A stretch of DNA of 64,000 nt from the NCBI RefSeq assembly GCF_016793825.1, contig NZ_JAEULM010000046.1:1-64000 (forward strand), given 5' to 3'. Under the pieces are notes generated by a model. It was not told where the DNA came from and ran no database searches. It worked only from the letters and a program-made list of their open reading frames with translations. Made by a program: the position numbers and the translations under genes. Within the stretch, counting starts at the first letter, position 1. Each line of letters opens with the position of its first letter. The stretch is from Sphingopyxis sp. (GTDB lineage: Bacteria; Pseudomonadota; Alphaproteobacteria; Sphingomonadales; Sphingomonadaceae). Shown here piece by piece: positions 16,418 through 27,273 of this stretch.

Positions 16418-17856
16418 TGCGCCTCGCCACGCTGCTCGACGATCATGGTCTGGCAGGAACGGACCCGGTGGTGACCGGGCTCGCCATCGATCATCGCAAA
16501 GTCGCACCCGGAACGATCTTCGGGGCGTTCGTTGGCGAGAAGTTCAATGGCGAGGATTTCATTGCGGCGGCGGTAGAAGCCGGAGCGATCGCGATCGTCG
16601 CGCGGCCGGAAGCCAAGGTGGAGGGCGCGCTTCACATCGCCGATACCAATCCGCGCCGGGCCTTCGCGCATATCGCCGCTCGCTTCTTCCATCGCTTTCC
16701 GGCCACCTGCGTCGCGGTGACGGGAACCAACGGCAAGACCTCGACCGTCGAGATGACGCGCCAGCTTTGGCGAATGGCGGGTTTCAATGCCGCGTCGATC
16801 GGAACGCTCGGCATCACGACATCGCAGGACAGCGCGTCGACCGGACTGACGACGCCCGACATCGTCACCTTTCTGTCGAACATGTCGGGGCTCGCCGCCG
16901 AGGGCGTCACCCATGCGGCATTCGAGGCGTCGAGTCACGGGCTCGACCAGTATCGGACAGAGGGTTTGAAGGTGAAGGCGGCTGCGTTCACCAACCTCAG
17001 CCACGATCATCTCGACTATCATGGCACGATGGAGGCCTATCTTCAGGCCAAGCTTCGCCTTTTTACCGAGGTCGTCGAACAGGATGGCGCCGCTGTCGTC
17101 TGGGCCGACGACGACTATTCGACCCCGGTGATCGATGCCGTGAAGGCGCGCGCCGTCCGGTTGTTGACCGTGGGCACGCACGGCGACACGCTTCGCCTTG
17201 TGTCGCGCGCGCCGACCCAGCTTGGGCAATCGCTCGTCATCGCGGCGGGCGACCTTGTGCAAAAGGTCAATCTGCCGCTGATCGGTGCCTATCAGGTCGC
17301 CAATGCGCTCGTCTCGGCCGGGCTGGTCGTCGCGACCGGCGGCGATGTCGGTCAGACGCTTGCGAACCTCGCGCGCCTCCAGCCCGTGCGTGGCCGGCTG
17401 GAACGCGCGGCGATCACCAGGGCCGGGGCGCCGGTCTATGTCGATTATGCGCACACTCCCGACGCGATCGAGGCGGCGCTCGACGCGCTGCGCCCGCACG
17501 CTACCGGGCGACTGATTCTGGTTTTTGGTGCCGGCGGCGACCGCGATCAGGCGAAGCGTCCCGAAATGGGCAGGGTGGCGGCTGCCAGGGCGGATGTTCT
17601 GTTCATCACCGACGACAATCCGCGCGGCGAAGATCCCGCTGCCATTCGCGCGGCGATCGCGGTGGGCGCGCCCGCCGCCCGGATCGTCGGCGATCGCCGG
17701 GCGGCGATTGCCGCGGCGATTGCCGAGGCGCGCGCCGACGACATCGTGTGCATCGCGGGCAAGGGGCACGAGCAGGGCCAGATTGTCGGCCGCGGCGACG
17801 ATATGCGCGTCATTCCCTTCGACGATGTCGCGGTCGTGCGCGAGGCGGCAGCATGA
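16417..17856 (+). CDS. murE: UDP-MurNAc-L-Ala-D-Glu:meso-diaminopimelate ligase
   Basis: A 479-residue cytoplasmic Mur ligase that adds the third residue of the stem peptide. The ATP loop is VTGTNGKTST at 101-110; the carbamylated-lysine region and HDHLDYHGTMEAY follow. DNPR at 400-403 is the signature for meso-diaminopimelate rather than lysine, matching a Gram-negative wall. The ATG shares one base with the ftsI stop (TAATG). It overlaps murF by four bases. Confidence 0.97.
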   Translation: MRLATLLDDHGLAGTDPVVTGLAIDHRKVAPGTIFGAFVGEKFNGEDFIAAAVEAGAIAIVARPEAKVEGALHIADTNPRRAFAHIAARFFHRFPATCVAVTGTNGKTSTVEMTRQLWRMAGFNAASIGTLGITTSQDSASTGLTTPDIVTFLSNMSGLAAEGVTHAAFEASSHGLDQYRTEGLKVKAAAFTNLSHDHLDYHGTMEAYLQAKLRLFTEVVEQDGAAVVWADDDYSTPVIDAVKARAVRLLTVGTHGDTLRLVSRAPTQLGQSLVIAAGDLVQKVNLPLIGAYQVANALVSAGLVVATGGDVGQTLANLARLQPVRGRLERAAITRAGAPVYVDYAHTPDAIEAALDALRPHATGRLILVFGAGGDRDQAKRPEMGRVAAARADVLFITDDNPRGEDPAAIRAAIAVGAPAARIVGDRRAAIAAAIAEARADDIVCIAGKGHEQGQIVGRGDDMRVIPFDDVAVVREAAA

Positions 17857-19229
17857 ACCCGCTTTGGACCGCGCGCGCGATCGCTTCGGCGACTGGCGGG
17901 GCCGCGAGCGCGGATTTCACGGTCAATGGCGTTGCCTTCGACTCGCGCGAAGTGACGAAGGGCGACCTCTTCGTCGCCATGAAGGGCGAAGCGGCGGACG
18001 GTCACCAGTTCATCGACAAGGCGATTGCGGCGGGAGCGGCGGGCATCCTGTGCGAACGCCCGATCGATCATCCCCACGTCCGCGTCGCCGACAGCGCCGC
18101 CGCGTTGAACGCGCTGGGCACCGCGTCGCGCGCGCGGAGCCACGGCCGTATCATCGGCGTCACCGGCTCGGCGGGCAAGACGGGAACGAAGGAGGCGCTG
18201 TTCGCCGCGCTCGACCGATTCCGGCCCGGCAAGGCGCACCGTTCGGTTAAAAGCTACAACAACCACGTCGGCGTACCTTTGAGCCTGTCGCGTATGCCGT
18301 CTACGGCCGATTTCGGCGTGTTCGAAATGGGGATGAACCATGCCGGCGAACTGGCCGCGCTGACGCAATTGGTGCGACCGCACGTGGCGATCGTTACGAC
18401 CATCGCCCCCGCGCACATGGAATTTTTCGGCAGCGAGGAAGCGATCGCTGATGCGAAGGGCGAGATATTCGAGGGGCTGGAACCCGGCGGCACCGCGATC
18501 GTGCCGTTCGACAGCCCGCATTATGCGCGCCTTCGCGCCAAGGCAGAGCAGCATGCGGCGCATGTGGTGAGTTTCGGGCTTGGCGAAGGAGCCGATGTCC
18601 GCGCCATCGACTGGCTGTCGGACGGGCAAGGCGGTTCGCTCGTCACCGCGCAGGTGCAGGAGGCGCTCCTCTGCTTTACCATCGCGCAGGCGGGCGGCCA
18701 CTGGGTGTCGAACGCGATGGCGGTGCTGGCCGCGGTCAGGGCCGTCGGCGGGGATTTGCCCGCTGCAGGCCTCGCTTTTGCGGAAATGGCGGGTCTGACC
18801 GGTCGCGGCGCGCGACACCGGGTCGCCGTACCCGGGGGGCACATCCTCGTCATCGACGAAAGCTACAACGCCAACCCGGCCTCGATGGCCGCGACGATCG
18901 GTCAGTTCGGTGTCGAATCCGCCGACCGCAGGGTCGTGATTCTTGGTGCGATGAAGGAACTGGGACCGGGCGGCGAAGCCTATCACCAGGGCCTTGCCGC
19001 TCCGCTCGTCGCAGCCGGAGTGCAGTTCGCCCTGCTGGTCGGCGAAGAGATGGCGCCGCTCGCCAAAGCGCTTGAGGGACAGGTCGATTTCGAGCATGTG
19101 CCCGCCCACTCGGCCGCGGTGGAGCGGCTGAAGGACTTGATCCGGCCCGGCGATGCCGTGCTCGTCAAGGGGTCGAACAGCGTTGGCCTGTCGCATGTCG
19201 TGACGGTGCTGACCAACGGGGATTACTGA
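17853..19229 (+). CDS. murF: UDP-MurNAc-tripeptide:D-Ala-D-Ala ligase
   Basis: A 458-residue Mur ligase adding D-Ala-D-Ala to the UDP-MurNAc tripeptide, the last cytoplasmic step before MraY. N-terminal substrate domain with [14 protein letters not shown] at about 29-42; ATP loop [11 protein letters not shown] at 103-113; [10 protein letters not shown] and [11 protein letters not shown] motifs are diagnostic of MurF. It starts at the ATGA overlap with murE. The dipeptide donor is made by Ddl at 26350. Confidence 0.97.
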   Translation: MNPLWTARAIASATGGAASADFTVNGVAFDSREVTKGDLFVAMKGEAADGHQFIDKAIAAGAAGILCERPIDHPHVRVADSAAALNALGTASRARSHGRIIGVTGSAGKTGTKEALFAALDRFRPGKAHRSVKSYNNHVGVPLSLSRMPSTADFGVFEMGMNHAGELAALTQLVRPHVAIVTTIAPAHMEFFGSEEAIADAKGEIFEGLEPGGTAIVPFDSPHYARLRAKAEQHAAHVVSFGLGEGADVRAIDWLSDGQGGSLVTAQVQEALLCFTIAQAGGHWVSNAMAVLAAVRAVGGDLPAAGLAFAEMAGLTGRGARHRVAVPGGHILVIDESYNANPASMAATIGQFGVESADRRVVILGAMKELGPGGEAYHQGLAAPLVAAGVQFALLVGEEMAPLAKALEGQVDFEHVPAHSAAVERLKDLIRPGDAVLVKGSNSVGLSHVVTVLTNGDY

Positions 19230-20299
19230 TGCTTTATTGGCTGGCGGAATGGCTGGGCTTTCCGGGGGCTCTGAACCTCATCCGCTATCTGAGCTTTCGC
19301 TCGGGCGCGGCGGTCGCGACCGCGCTGATCATCGGGCTGTGGATCGGCCCGCGCTTCATCCTGATGCTGCGCATGCGGCAGGGGAAGGGGCAGCCGATCC
19401 GCGACGATGGCCCGCAAAGTCACCTCGCGAAAAAGGGCACGCCGACAATGGGCGGGCTGATGATCCTGATTTCGCTGATGATTTCGGCCTTGCTGTGGAT
19501 GGACTTGTCGAACCGTTTCGTCTGGGCGTGCCTGTTCGTGACCGGCGGGTTTGCCGCGGTTGGGTTCCTCGACGATCTCGACAAGGTGACCAAGGCCAGT
19601 CACCGGGGGATTCCCGGACGCATCCGCCTGCTGATCGAATTCGTCATCGCGGGCGTGGCGGTGCTGCTGATCGTCTCGCGCACCGGCACCGACCTGTACC
19701 TGCCCTTCTTCAGCGATATCGTGATCCCGCTGGGGCCCCTCTATTACGTCTTTGCGATGGTGCTGATCGTCGGGTTCGGCAACGCGGTGAATCTGACCGA
19801 CGGACTCGACGGGCTGGCGACCTTTCCGGTTATCATCGCGAGCCTTGCCTTCCTGGTCATCGTCTATCTGTCGGGTAACGTGAAATTCGCCGGCTATCTG
19901 GGCATTCCGCATGTTCCGGGCGCGGGGGAACTCGCGATCTTCGCTGCGGCCATCATCGGCGCTTGTCTGGCGTTCCTGTGGTTCAATGCGCCTCCGGCGG
20001 CCGTCTTCATGGGCGACACCGGCAGCCTTGCCCTCGGCGGCGCGCTTGCGACCATCGCGGTCACCGCGCAGCATGAACTGGTACTCGTCATCATCGGCGG
20101 GCTGTTCGTCGTCGAGGCGCTGTCGGTAATCATCCAGGTCTTCTGGTATAAGCGCACCGGCAAGCGCGTCTTCCGCATGGCGCCCATCCACCATCATTTC
20201 GAACAGCTCGGCTGGCCGGAATCGACCGTCGTGATCCGCTTCTGGATCGTCTCGATCGTTCTGGCGCTTGCGGGGCTGGCCACGCTCAAGCTGCGGTGA
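19229..20299 (+). CDS. mraY: phospho-MurNAc-pentapeptide transferase
   Basis: A 356-residue polytopic inner-membrane enzyme that moves phospho-MurNAc-pentapeptide to undecaprenyl phosphate, forming lipid I. About ten hydrophobic helices are visible. Diagnostic motifs are KKGTPTMGG (about 71-79), [21 protein letters not shown] with the catalytic Asp residues, and HHHFEQLGW near the C-terminus. Start shares one base with the murF stop (TGATG). Confidence 0.97.
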   Translation: MLYWLAEWLGFPGALNLIRYLSFRSGAAVATALIIGLWIGPRFILMLRMRQGKGQPIRDDGPQSHLAKKGTPTMGGLMILISLMISALLWMDLSNRFVWACLFVTGGFAAVGFLDDLDKVTKASHRGIPGRIRLLIEFVIAGVAVLLIVSRTGTDLYLPFFSDIVIPLGPLYYVFAMVLIVGFGNAVNLTDGLDGLATFPVIIASLAFLVIVYLSGNVKFAGYLGIPHVPGAGELAIFAAAIIGACLAFLWFNAPPAAVFMGDTGSLALGGALATIAVTAQHELVLVIIGGLFVVEALSVIIQVFWYKRTGKRVFRMAPIHHHFEQLGWPESTVVIRFWIVSIVLALAGLATLKLR

Positions 20300-21603
20300 T
20301 TACGTCGCGCGCCTTTGCCGGCCGCCGCTATGCGGTGCTGGGGCTGGCGCGCTCGGGCCTCGCGACGGTCGAGGCGCTGGTCGCAAGCGGCGCGGGCGTC
20401 ACCGCGTGGGACGATCGCGAGGAAGCGCGCGACGAGGCGATGGCGCTGGGCGCCGATATCGGCGACCCGCTGCTGATCGACCTCGTCGGCTTTGCGGGAG
20501 TCGTCGTGTCGCCGGGCGTGCCGCTCAATCGTCACCCGATCGCGGCGCATGCACGCGAAGCGAACGTGCCCGTGATCGGCGATATCGAATTGTTTGCCGA
20601 AGCCCGCGGCCAGTTGCCGCGCCACAAGGTCGTCGGCATCACGGGAACGAACGGCAAGTCGACCGTCACCGCGCTTGTCACGCACATGCTGGAACACGCT
20701 GGCGTGCCGGCGCTGATGGGCGGCAACATCGGTTTGCCAATCCTGTCGCGCGATCCGCTCGCGGAAGGCGGCGTCTATGTCCTCGAGCTGTCGAGCTACC
20801 AGATCGACCTTTCGTATAGCCTCGCGTGCGATGTAGCCGTCCTTACCAACCTGACGCCCGACCATCTCGATCGCTACGACGGCTTCGCCGGCTACGCGGC
20901 ATCGAAGGCACGGCTCTTTGCGCTGCAGCATAGCGATCAGGTTGCGATCGTCGCCGTCGATGACGATCCATCGAAGATGATCGCCGGGCGCATCAACCAC
21001 CGGCTCCACCGCGTGTCGGCAAAGGATATCGACCCGGCCGATCAGGCGCGCTGGCCGACATTGCAGGGGCCGCACAACGCGCAGAACGCCGTTTGCGCGA
21101 TCGCGGTGTGTCGGATACTGGGCCTCGACGACGCGCAGATCGAACGGGGACTTGCGACCTATACGTCGCTTCCGCATCGCATGGAATTGGTCGGCGAAGC
21201 CGGGGGCGCCCGCTGGTTCAATGACAGCAAGGCGACCAACGCGGCCTCCGCTGCGCCGGCGCTGGCGGCCTTTCCGCCGGCGCCGGACCAGCGTCTCCAC
21301 TGGATTGCCGGGGGGCAGGCCAAAGGCGACGGTCTGTCGGCCTGTCGTCCCTGGTTCGGGCATGTGAAGCGCGCCTATCTGATCGGCGAAGCGATGGGGT
21401 CCTTTGCGGCAGAGATCGGCGATGCTGTTCCGGTCGAGCGGTCGGGCGATCTGGCGACGGCGGTTCGGCAGGCGGCCGCGCACGCGGCACCGGGCGATAT
21501 CATATTGCTGTCGCCAGCCTGCGCGTCGTTCGACCAGTTCAAGGATTACGAGCAGCGGGGAGACCGGTTCCGCGAATTGGTCCAGGCGCTGGAGCATGGA
21601 TGA
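20296..21603 (+). CDS. murD: UDP-MurNAc-L-alanine:D-glutamate ligase
   Basis: A 435-residue Mur ligase adding D-Glu. Residues 13-21 carry the nucleotide-type loop (AVLGLARSG), and the ATP loop is [14 protein letters not shown] at 114-127. LSSYQIDL and [11 protein letters not shown] are typical MurD motifs, as is the C-terminal [20 protein letters not shown]. The start is GTG at 20296 in a GTGA overlap with mraY. It overlaps ftsW by 8 bases. Confidence 0.96.
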   Translation: MITSRAFAGRRYAVLGLARSGLATVEALVASGAGVTAWDDREEARDEAMALGADIGDPLLIDLVGFAGVVVSPGVPLNRHPIAAHAREANVPVIGDIELFAEARGQLPRHKVVGITGTNGKSTVTALVTHMLEHAGVPALMGGNIGLPILSRDPLAEGGVYVLELSSYQIDLSYSLACDVAVLTNLTPDHLDRYDGFAGYAASKARLFALQHSDQVAIVAVDDDPSKMIAGRINHRLHRVSAKDIDPADQARWPTLQGPHNAQNAVCAIAVCRILGLDDAQIERGLATYTSLPHRMELVGEAGGARWFNDSKATNAASAAPALAAFPPAPDQRLHWIAGGQAKGDGLSACRPWFGHVKRAYLIGEAMGSFAAEIGDAVPVERSGDLATAVRQAAAHAAPGDIILLSPACASFDQFKDYEQRGDRFRELVQALEHG

Positions 21604-22846
21604 CGATATGGGTGGGGGGATCGACAATATGGACGCGACCGAACGGCCGGTGATCGCCGCCACCACGCGCACGGCAAAGCGGCGTGGGCCGCGGCTGAGC
21701 CGCGCCGACCGCACCCCGCTGGGCCTGTGGTTCTGGGAAATCGACCGCGTCCTTCTCCTTCTCGTATCGATGTTGATCGCGACGGGGCTGGTTGCGGTCG
21801 CGGCCGCCTCGCCGGTTGCCGCGCAGAAATTGTCGACCGCGACGGCGTCGCTCGACCCGCTCTATTATTTCTATCGCCAGTTGATGTGGGTGATGATCGG
21901 TGTTCCGGTAATGCTGGGCGTATCGATGTTGCCCAAGGCGCAGTCGCGGCGCTTTGCTATATACGGGACGATCACCTTTCTGGCGCTGCTGTTTCTCGTT
22001 CCGCTGATCGGCACATCGGTGAACGGCGCGCAGCGCTGGATTGGCAGCGGCATGTTCCGACTCCAGCCGTCGGAGTTCCTGAAACCCTTTTTCGCGGTCG
22101 CCCTTGCGTGGATTCTTTCGCTGCGGCTCCACGACCAAAGCCTGCCGGTCGTGCCGCTCAGCTTTGTCCTGACCGGTATCATCGCCGTCCTGCTGATGGG
22201 CCAGCCCGACCTTGGTCAGACGATCATCTTCGTTGCGACCTGGCTTGTCCTCGTCATGGTCGCCGGTCTGTCGATGCGGATCATGGGGGCGCTCGCTGCC
22301 TCGGGCGTCGTGGGCCTGATCCTTGCCTATTTCTTTTACCCGGTTGCGCAGCAGCGCATCAACATCTGGCTGTTCGCCGAGGGGGACAGCTTTCAGGTCG
22401 ACAAGGCGCACGCGACGTTGACCGCCGGCGGCCTGATCGGCACAGGCCCGGGTGCGGGCCTTGCGAAGTTCCAGCTTCCCGAAGCGCACACCGATTATAT
22501 CTTCTCCGTGATCGGCGAAGAGTTCGGCATCATCGCCTGCATCGCGATAGCGATCCTGTTCCTGGCGATCATCGTTCGCGTCCTTGTGCGCCTGCTCGAC
22601 GAGGAAGACAGCTTTCTCATTCTTGCCGTATCGGGGCTTATCGCCCAGTTCGGCGGACAGGCCACGATCAACATGGCCGTCAACACCCAGCTCTTTCCGT
22701 CGAAGGGGATGACCCTGCCGTTTATCAGCTATGGCGGGTCCTCCTTTATCGCCTTGTCGATCGGCATGGGTTTGCTCTTGTCGCTGACCCGGCGGAACCC
22801 CTATGCCGCGCGGGTGTCGATGACAGGAAACTGGAACAAGAAATGA
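21596..22846 (+). CDS. ftsW: septal peptidoglycan glycosyltransferase FtsW
   Basis: A 416-residue SEDS-family polymerase that extends septal glycan strands with FtsI as partner. After about 45 basic cytoplasmic residues come some ten transmembrane helices. Typical motifs are NGAQRWI..G.FRLQPSEF.K, GQPDLGQ, and near the end FPSKGMTLPFISYGGSS. The start at 21596 overlaps murD by 8 bases; in-frame ATGs at 21608 and 21629 are alternatives that would shorten the tail by a few residues. Confidence 0.96.
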   Translation: MDDDMGGGIDNMDATERPVIAATTRTAKRRGPRLSRADRTPLGLWFWEIDRVLLLLVSMLIATGLVAVAAASPVAAQKLSTATASLDPLYYFYRQLMWVMIGVPVMLGVSMLPKAQSRRFAIYGTITFLALLFLVPLIGTSVNGAQRWIGSGMFRLQPSEFLKPFFAVALAWILSLRLHDQSLPVVPLSFVLTGIIAVLLMGQPDLGQTIIFVATWLVLVMVAGLSMRIMGALAASGVVGLILAYFFYPVAQQRINIWLFAEGDSFQVDKAHATLTAGGLIGTGPGAGLAKFQLPEAHTDYIFSVIGEEFGIIACIAIAILFLAIIVRVLVRLLDEEDSFLILAVSGLIAQFGGQATINMAVNTQLFPSKGMTLPFISYGGSSFIALSIGMGLLLSLTRRNPYAARVSMTGNWNKK

Positions 22847-24027
22847 CGGCTACGCGCCACTTCCTTCTCGCCGCCGGTGGGACCGGGGGCCATATGCTGC
22901 CAGCCTATGCGCTTGCAGGCGAATTGATTGCGCGAGGCCACCGCGTGGCGTTGGTCAGCGACGACCGCGGTCTCAAGATTCCGGGTGCGCCTGTGGAACT
23001 TGAAACTCATGTGCTTCCAGCTGGCCGCGTGTCTGGCGGCCCCGTCGGGTGGATCAAGGCGGCGCTTGCCATCCGCAAGGGACGGCGTCTGGCGATCGAC
23101 CTGATCGATGCGTTCGATCCTGCCGTCGTCGTCGGCTTTGGCGGCTATCCCTCGCTCCCCAGCCTGCTTGCGGCGGGGACGAGCAAGCGCCCGAGGGTGA
23201 TCCACGAACAGAACGCCGTCCTTGGCCGCGTCAATCGGCTGATGGCGCCGCGCGTCGATGCCGTCGCCGTCGCCTATCATAATATCCAGCGCTATCCGGC
23301 GGGGCACGAGCTGAAGAAGCACATCACCGGCAATCCGGTACGCGATGAGATCATCGCGATCCGCGACGACGGATTTCCGCCGCTTCCCGAGGATGGCATC
23401 TTTCGCCTGCTCGTCGTGGGCGGCAGCCTGGGAGCGACGGTCCTCAGCGATGTCATCCCGGCCGCAGTCGCGATGCTGCCGCGCGCGCTGCTCGACCGGC
23501 TGCAGGTCGTCCAGCAATGCCGCGAGGACGATATCGAAAGGGTGCGCGCCAAATATGCCGAACTTGGCGTTGCGGCCGAATGCGCGCCCTACATCAAGGA
23601 CTTTCCGGAGCGGCTGCGCTGGGCGCACCTCGTCATCGCGCGGGCGGGCGCTTCGACGGTGGCGGAGCTTGCCTGCGCCGGGCGACCCGCGATCTTCGTT
23701 CCCTATCCGCACGCCATGGACAATCACCAGACCTATAATGTCGTCGACCTGGTCGAGGCGGGCGGTGCCATTTCGTTCCAGCAGCCCGACTTTACCGCCG
23801 CCGAAGTCGCCAAGCATATCCAGCGCATGGCGCTTGAGCCGGGCGCTCTGGAAACCGCGGCGGAGAATGCGGCTCGCTGCGGCCTGCCCGACGCGACGCG
23901 CGACCTTGCCGATCTGGTCGAGTCCCTCGCTGCGCCGCCGATGATGGACGTGATCCGCGTCGGTTCATCCTCGCGCAACGCGGCGGTCGCCGGCGGCGTC
24001 GCAGCGACCCGGTCAGGAGACGCCTGA
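22843..24027 (+). CDS. murG: UDP-GlcNAc transferase MurG (lipid II synthase)
   Basis: A 394-residue peripheral membrane glycosyltransferase converting lipid I to lipid II. N-terminal [10 protein letters not shown] at 12-21 binds the lipid diphosphate; [25 protein letters not shown] and the C-terminal [28 protein letters not shown] are diagnostic. A poorly conserved tail of about 30 residues extends past the usual end. Start at the ATGA overlap with ftsW; its own stop shares one base with murC. Confidence 0.97.
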   Translation: MTATRHFLLAAGGTGGHMLPAYALAGELIARGHRVALVSDDRGLKIPGAPVELETHVLPAGRVSGGPVGWIKAALAIRKGRRLAIDLIDAFDPAVVVGFGGYPSLPSLLAAGTSKRPRVIHEQNAVLGRVNRLMAPRVDAVAVAYHNIQRYPAGHELKKHITGNPVRDEIIAIRDDGFPPLPEDGIFRLLVVGGSLGATVLSDVIPAAVAMLPRALLDRLQVVQQCREDDIERVRAKYAELGVAAECAPYIKDFPERLRWAHLVIARAGASTVAELACAGRPAIFVPYPHAMDNHQTYNVVDLVEAGGAISFQQPDFTAAEVAKHIQRMALEPGALETAAENAARCGLPDATRDLADLVESLAAPPMMDVIRVGSSSRNAAVAGGVAATRSGDA

Positions 24028-25457
24028 TGCGCGGTGTTGCGACAGATATAGGCACCATCCACTTCATCGGCATCGGCGGTATCGGCATGTCGGGAATTGC
24101 CGAGGTGATGCACAACCTCGGCTATCAGGTGCAGGGCAGCGACATTGCTGACGGGTATGTTATCGAAGGACTTCGCAAACGCGGGATCAAGGTTGCGATC
24201 GGTCACGAGGCGTCGAACGTCGATGGGGTCGCGGTCGTCGTCACGTCGACTGCGGTCAAGCGCGGTAACCCGGAAGTCGAAGCGGCGCTCGCGAACCGCA
24301 TTCCGATCGTCCGCCGCGCCGAAATGCTCGCCGAACTGATGCGGCTCAAATCGACCGTCGCCATCGCGGGGACGCACGGCAAGACGACGACCACGAGCCT
24401 CGTCGCGGCGCTGCTCGATGCGGGCGGGATCGACCCGACCGTGATCAACGGCGGCATCATCAACAATTACGGCTCGAACGCGCGCCTCGGCGCCAGCGAC
24501 TGGATGGTGGTCGAAGCCGACGAGAGCGACGGCAGCTTCCTGCGGCTCGACGGGACGATCGCGGTCGTCACCAACATCGATCCCGAACATCTCGATCATT
24601 ATGGCAGCTTCGACGCGATCAAAGACGCCTTCGTCGAGTTTATCGAGAATGTGCCTTTCTATGGCGCCGCGATGCTCTGCCTCGACCATCCCGAAGTGCA
24701 GGCGATCATCCCGCGCATCCGCGACCGCCGCATCGTCACCTATGGCTTTTCGGCCCAGGCCGACGTGCGCGGCACGAACGTGACGCCCGGTCCCGATGGC
24801 AATCACTTCGACGTCGTCGTCCGCGACCGCGACGGCAACAGCCGGACGATCGAGGGCATTCACCTGCCGATGTCGGGCCGCCACAATGTCCAGAATGCGC
24901 TCGCGGCTATCGCGGTGGCGTTGCACATGGGCGTGTCGGACGAAAAGATTGCATCGGGCTTCAACGGCTTTGCCGGGGTCAAGCGCCGCTTCACCAAAGT
25001 CGGCGAGATTGCGGCAGGCGAGGGCATCGTCACCGTCATCGACGATTATGCCCACCATCCGGTCGAGATTCGTGCGGTGCTGGCGGCGGCGCGCGAAGGC
25101 GCGGGGGCGGGGCGCGTCGTCGCCGTCGTCCAGCCGCATCGTTTCACACGCCTGCGCGACCATATGGACGATTTCCAACAGGCCTTTAATGATGCCGACA
25201 TGGTGCTCGCGCTGCCCGTCTATGCGGCGGGTGAGAGCCCGATCGACGGTGTGTCGTCGGATACGCTGGTCGCGGGTCTCCGCGATCGCGGTCATCGCCA
25301 TGCCTCGACCGTCGCCGACGCCGGTGCGCTCGCCGTGGCGGTCGCCGAAGGGATCAAGGCCGGAAGCCTACGGGGAGGCGACATGATCATCTGCCTCGGC
25401 GCGGGCGACATCACCAAGATGGCGGCGGGTCTTGCCGCGGCGGCGGAGGCTGGATGA
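24027..25457 (+). CDS. murC: UDP-MurNAc:L-alanine ligase
   Basis: A 476-residue Mur ligase adding the first amino acid of the stem peptide. N-terminal [13 protein letters not shown] at 11-23, ATP loop [13 protein letters not shown] at 113-125, [20 protein letters not shown] and [10 protein letters not shown] are all classic MurC residues. Compare the paralogue at 2823-4199, where the corresponding motifs are degenerate. Start shares one base with the murG stop; its stop overlaps murB. Confidence 0.97.
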   Translation: MRGVATDIGTIHFIGIGGIGMSGIAEVMHNLGYQVQGSDIADGYVIEGLRKRGIKVAIGHEASNVDGVAVVVTSTAVKRGNPEVEAALANRIPIVRRAEMLAELMRLKSTVAIAGTHGKTTTTSLVAALLDAGGIDPTVINGGIINNYGSNARLGASDWMVVEADESDGSFLRLDGTIAVVTNIDPEHLDHYGSFDAIKDAFVEFIENVPFYGAAMLCLDHPEVQAIIPRIRDRRIVTYGFSAQADVRGTNVTPGPDGNHFDVVVRDRDGNSRTIEGIHLPMSGRHNVQNALAAIAVALHMGVSDEKIASGFNGFAGVKRRFTKVGEIAAGEGIVTVIDDYAHHPVEIRAVLAAAREGAGAGRVVAVVQPHRFTRLRDHMDDFQQAFNDADMVLALPVYAAGESPIDGVSSDTLVAGLRDRGHRHASTVADAGALAVAVAEGIKAGSLRGGDMIICLGAGDITKMAAGLAAAAEAG

Positions 25458-26353
25458 GCGCCGCCGAAACCCTTCCCGCTGTCCGCGGCAAACTTACCGA
25501 GAAAGCACCGCTGGCGCCGCTCGTGTGGTTCAAGTCGGGCGGCCCCGCCGACTGGCTGTTCGAACCCAGGGACGCCGACGACCTTGCCGATTTTCTGCGC
25601 GATCTCGATCCCGCGATCCCGGTGATGGCGCTCGGCCTCGGGTCGAACCTGATCGTACGCGACGGCGGCTTTCCGGGCGTCGTCGTCCGGCTCGGCAAGG
25701 CCTTTGCCAAGGTTGAAGCGATCGATGCGACGACGCTGCGCTGCGGCGGCGGCGCGTCGGGTATTCTCGTTTCCTCGACCGCCCGCGACGCAGGCATTGC
25801 GGGCGTCGAGTTTCTCCGCTCGATCCCCGGCACCGTTGGCGGCTTCGTGCGCATGAATGGTGGCGCGTACGGGGGCGAGGTCAAGGATATCCTGATCGAC
25901 TGCGACGTCGTGCTGCGCTCGGGCGAGCGCCGGACGCTGTCGCTCGCCGATTTGGGCTACACCTATCGCCATAGCGAATTGCCCGAGGGGGCCGTCGTGA
26001 TCGGCGCGACCTTCCGCGGCCGGTCCGGCGAACCCGCCGCGATCCAGGCCGAAATGGACCGTATCTCGGCCAGCCGCGAAGCGTCGCAGCCGCTGCGATC
26101 GAAGACCGGCGGCTCGACCTTCAAGAACCCGGAAGGGCACAAGGCCTGGCAGCTCGTCGATGAGGCGGGCTGCCGCGGCCTTGCGGTCGGCGGTGCGCAG
26201 GTCAGCGAAAAGCACACCAATTTCCTCATCAACACCGGTGAGGCGACGAGCGCCGATATCGAGGCGCTCGGCGAGGAAGTCCGTCGCCGCGTCAAGGACA
26301 AGAGCGGCATTGAACTGCAATGGGAAATACAGCGCGTGGGAGTCATCAAGTGA
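25454..26353 (+). CDS. murB: UDP-N-acetylenolpyruvoylglucosamine reductase
   Basis: A 299-residue FAD enzyme that reduces UDP-GlcNAc-enolpyruvate to UDP-MurNAc with NADPH. Type I features: [12 protein letters not shown] near the N-terminus, GLGSNL.VRDGG for FAD, the catalytic-region [18 protein letters not shown], and [10 protein letters not shown] near the C-terminus. MurA, which supplies the substrate, is not in the window. Starts at the ATGA overlap with murC. Confidence 0.97.
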   Translation: MSAAETLPAVRGKLTEKAPLAPLVWFKSGGPADWLFEPRDADDLADFLRDLDPAIPVMALGLGSNLIVRDGGFPGVVVRLGKAFAKVEAIDATTLRCGGGASGILVSSTARDAGIAGVEFLRSIPGTVGGFVRMNGGAYGGEVKDILIDCDVVLRSGERRTLSLADLGYTYRHSELPEGAVVIGATFRGRSGEPAAIQAEMDRISASREASQPLRSKTGGSTFKNPEGHKAWQLVDEAGCRGLAVGGAQVSEKHTNFLINTGEATSADIEALGEEVRRRVKDKSGIELQWEIQRVGVIK

Positions 26354-27273
26354 GCCGGGGTCCGTGGCATGTCGCCGTCCTGATGGGTGGCTGGTCGGCC
26401 GAACGCGACGTGTCGCTGATGAGCGGCAAGGGAATCGCCGACGCGCTGGAATCGCGCGGACATAAGGTCACGCGCATCGACATGGACCGCGACGTCGCCC
26501 TTAGGCTTTCCGAGGCGAAACCCGACGTGGTGTTCAATGCGCTGCACGGTGTTCCGGGTGAAGACGGGACGGTGCAGGGTATGCTCGACCTGATGGGCCT
26601 CAAATACACCCACAGCGGCCTCGTCACGTCGGTGATTGCGATCGACAAGGAATTGACGAAGCAGGCGCTTGTGCCCCATGGTGTGCCCATGCCGACGGGG
26701 GTCATGGTCGACAGCGAAAGCCTGTTTACAGTCGACCCTTTGCCGCGCCCTTATGTCCTGAAGCCTGTCAACGAGGGCTCTTCCGTCGGGGTCGCCATCG
26801 TCAAGGACGACAGCAACTACGGGAACCCGATCGCGCGCGAAGCCATTGGTCCCTGGCAGGAGTTCGACCGACTGCTTGCCGAGCCCTTCATCAAGGGGCG
26901 CGAACTCACCGTCGCGGTGCTGGGGGACGCGGCGCTGGGCGTGACCGAGCTGCGGGTGAAGTCGGGTTTCTATGATTATGATGCCAAATATACCGACGGG
27001 TTGACCGAGCATGTCTGCCCGGCCGAGGTGCCCGACGAAGTGGCGCAGCGCATGAAGGACCTTGCGCTCCAGGCGCACCGCCTGCTCGGTTGCAAGGGCG
27101 CCTCTCGCTCCGATTTCCGCTGGGACGACGAACATGGGCTTGCGGGCATCTTTCTGCTCGAGGTCAATACACAGCCCGGCATGACGCCGCTCAGCCTCGT
27201 GCCCGAGCAGGCGCGCGCCATCGGCATGGATTATGCCGAACTCGTCGAACGCATCGTGGGGGAAGCGTTATGA
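26350..27273 (+). CDS. ddl: D-alanine:D-alanine ligase
   Basis: A 307-residue ATP-grasp enzyme making D-Ala-D-Ala for MurF. N-terminal VAVLMGGWSAERDVSLMSG at 8-26, HGVPGEDG, KPVNEGSSVGV in the ATP loop, ASRSDFRWD and LEVNTQPGMT.LSL.P near the end are diagnostic. The start is GTG at 26350 in a GTGA overlap with murB; an in-frame ATG at 26320 inside murB is possible but less likely. Overlaps ftsQ by four bases. Confidence 0.96.
   Translation: MSRGPWHVAVLMGGWSAERDVSLMSGKGIADALESRGHKVTRIDMDRDVALRLSEAKPDVVFNALHGVPGEDGTVQGMLDLMGLKYTHSGLVTSVIAIDKELTKQALVPHGVPMPTGVMVDSESLFTVDPLPRPYVLKPVNEGSSVGVAIVKDDSNYGNPIAREAIGPWQEFDRLLAEPFIKGRELTVAVLGDAALGVTELRVKSGFYDYDAKYTDGLTEHVCPAEVPDEVAQRMKDLALQAHRLLGCKGASRSDFRWDDEHGLAGIFLLEVNTQPGMTPLSLVPEQARAIGMDYAELVERIVGEAL

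Noticed and set aside
14648-16507. 619-codon open frame antisense to ftsI
   Set aside because: It has no start signal or family resemblance and mirrors the GC-rich ftsI codons; ftsI carries all its catalytic motifs.
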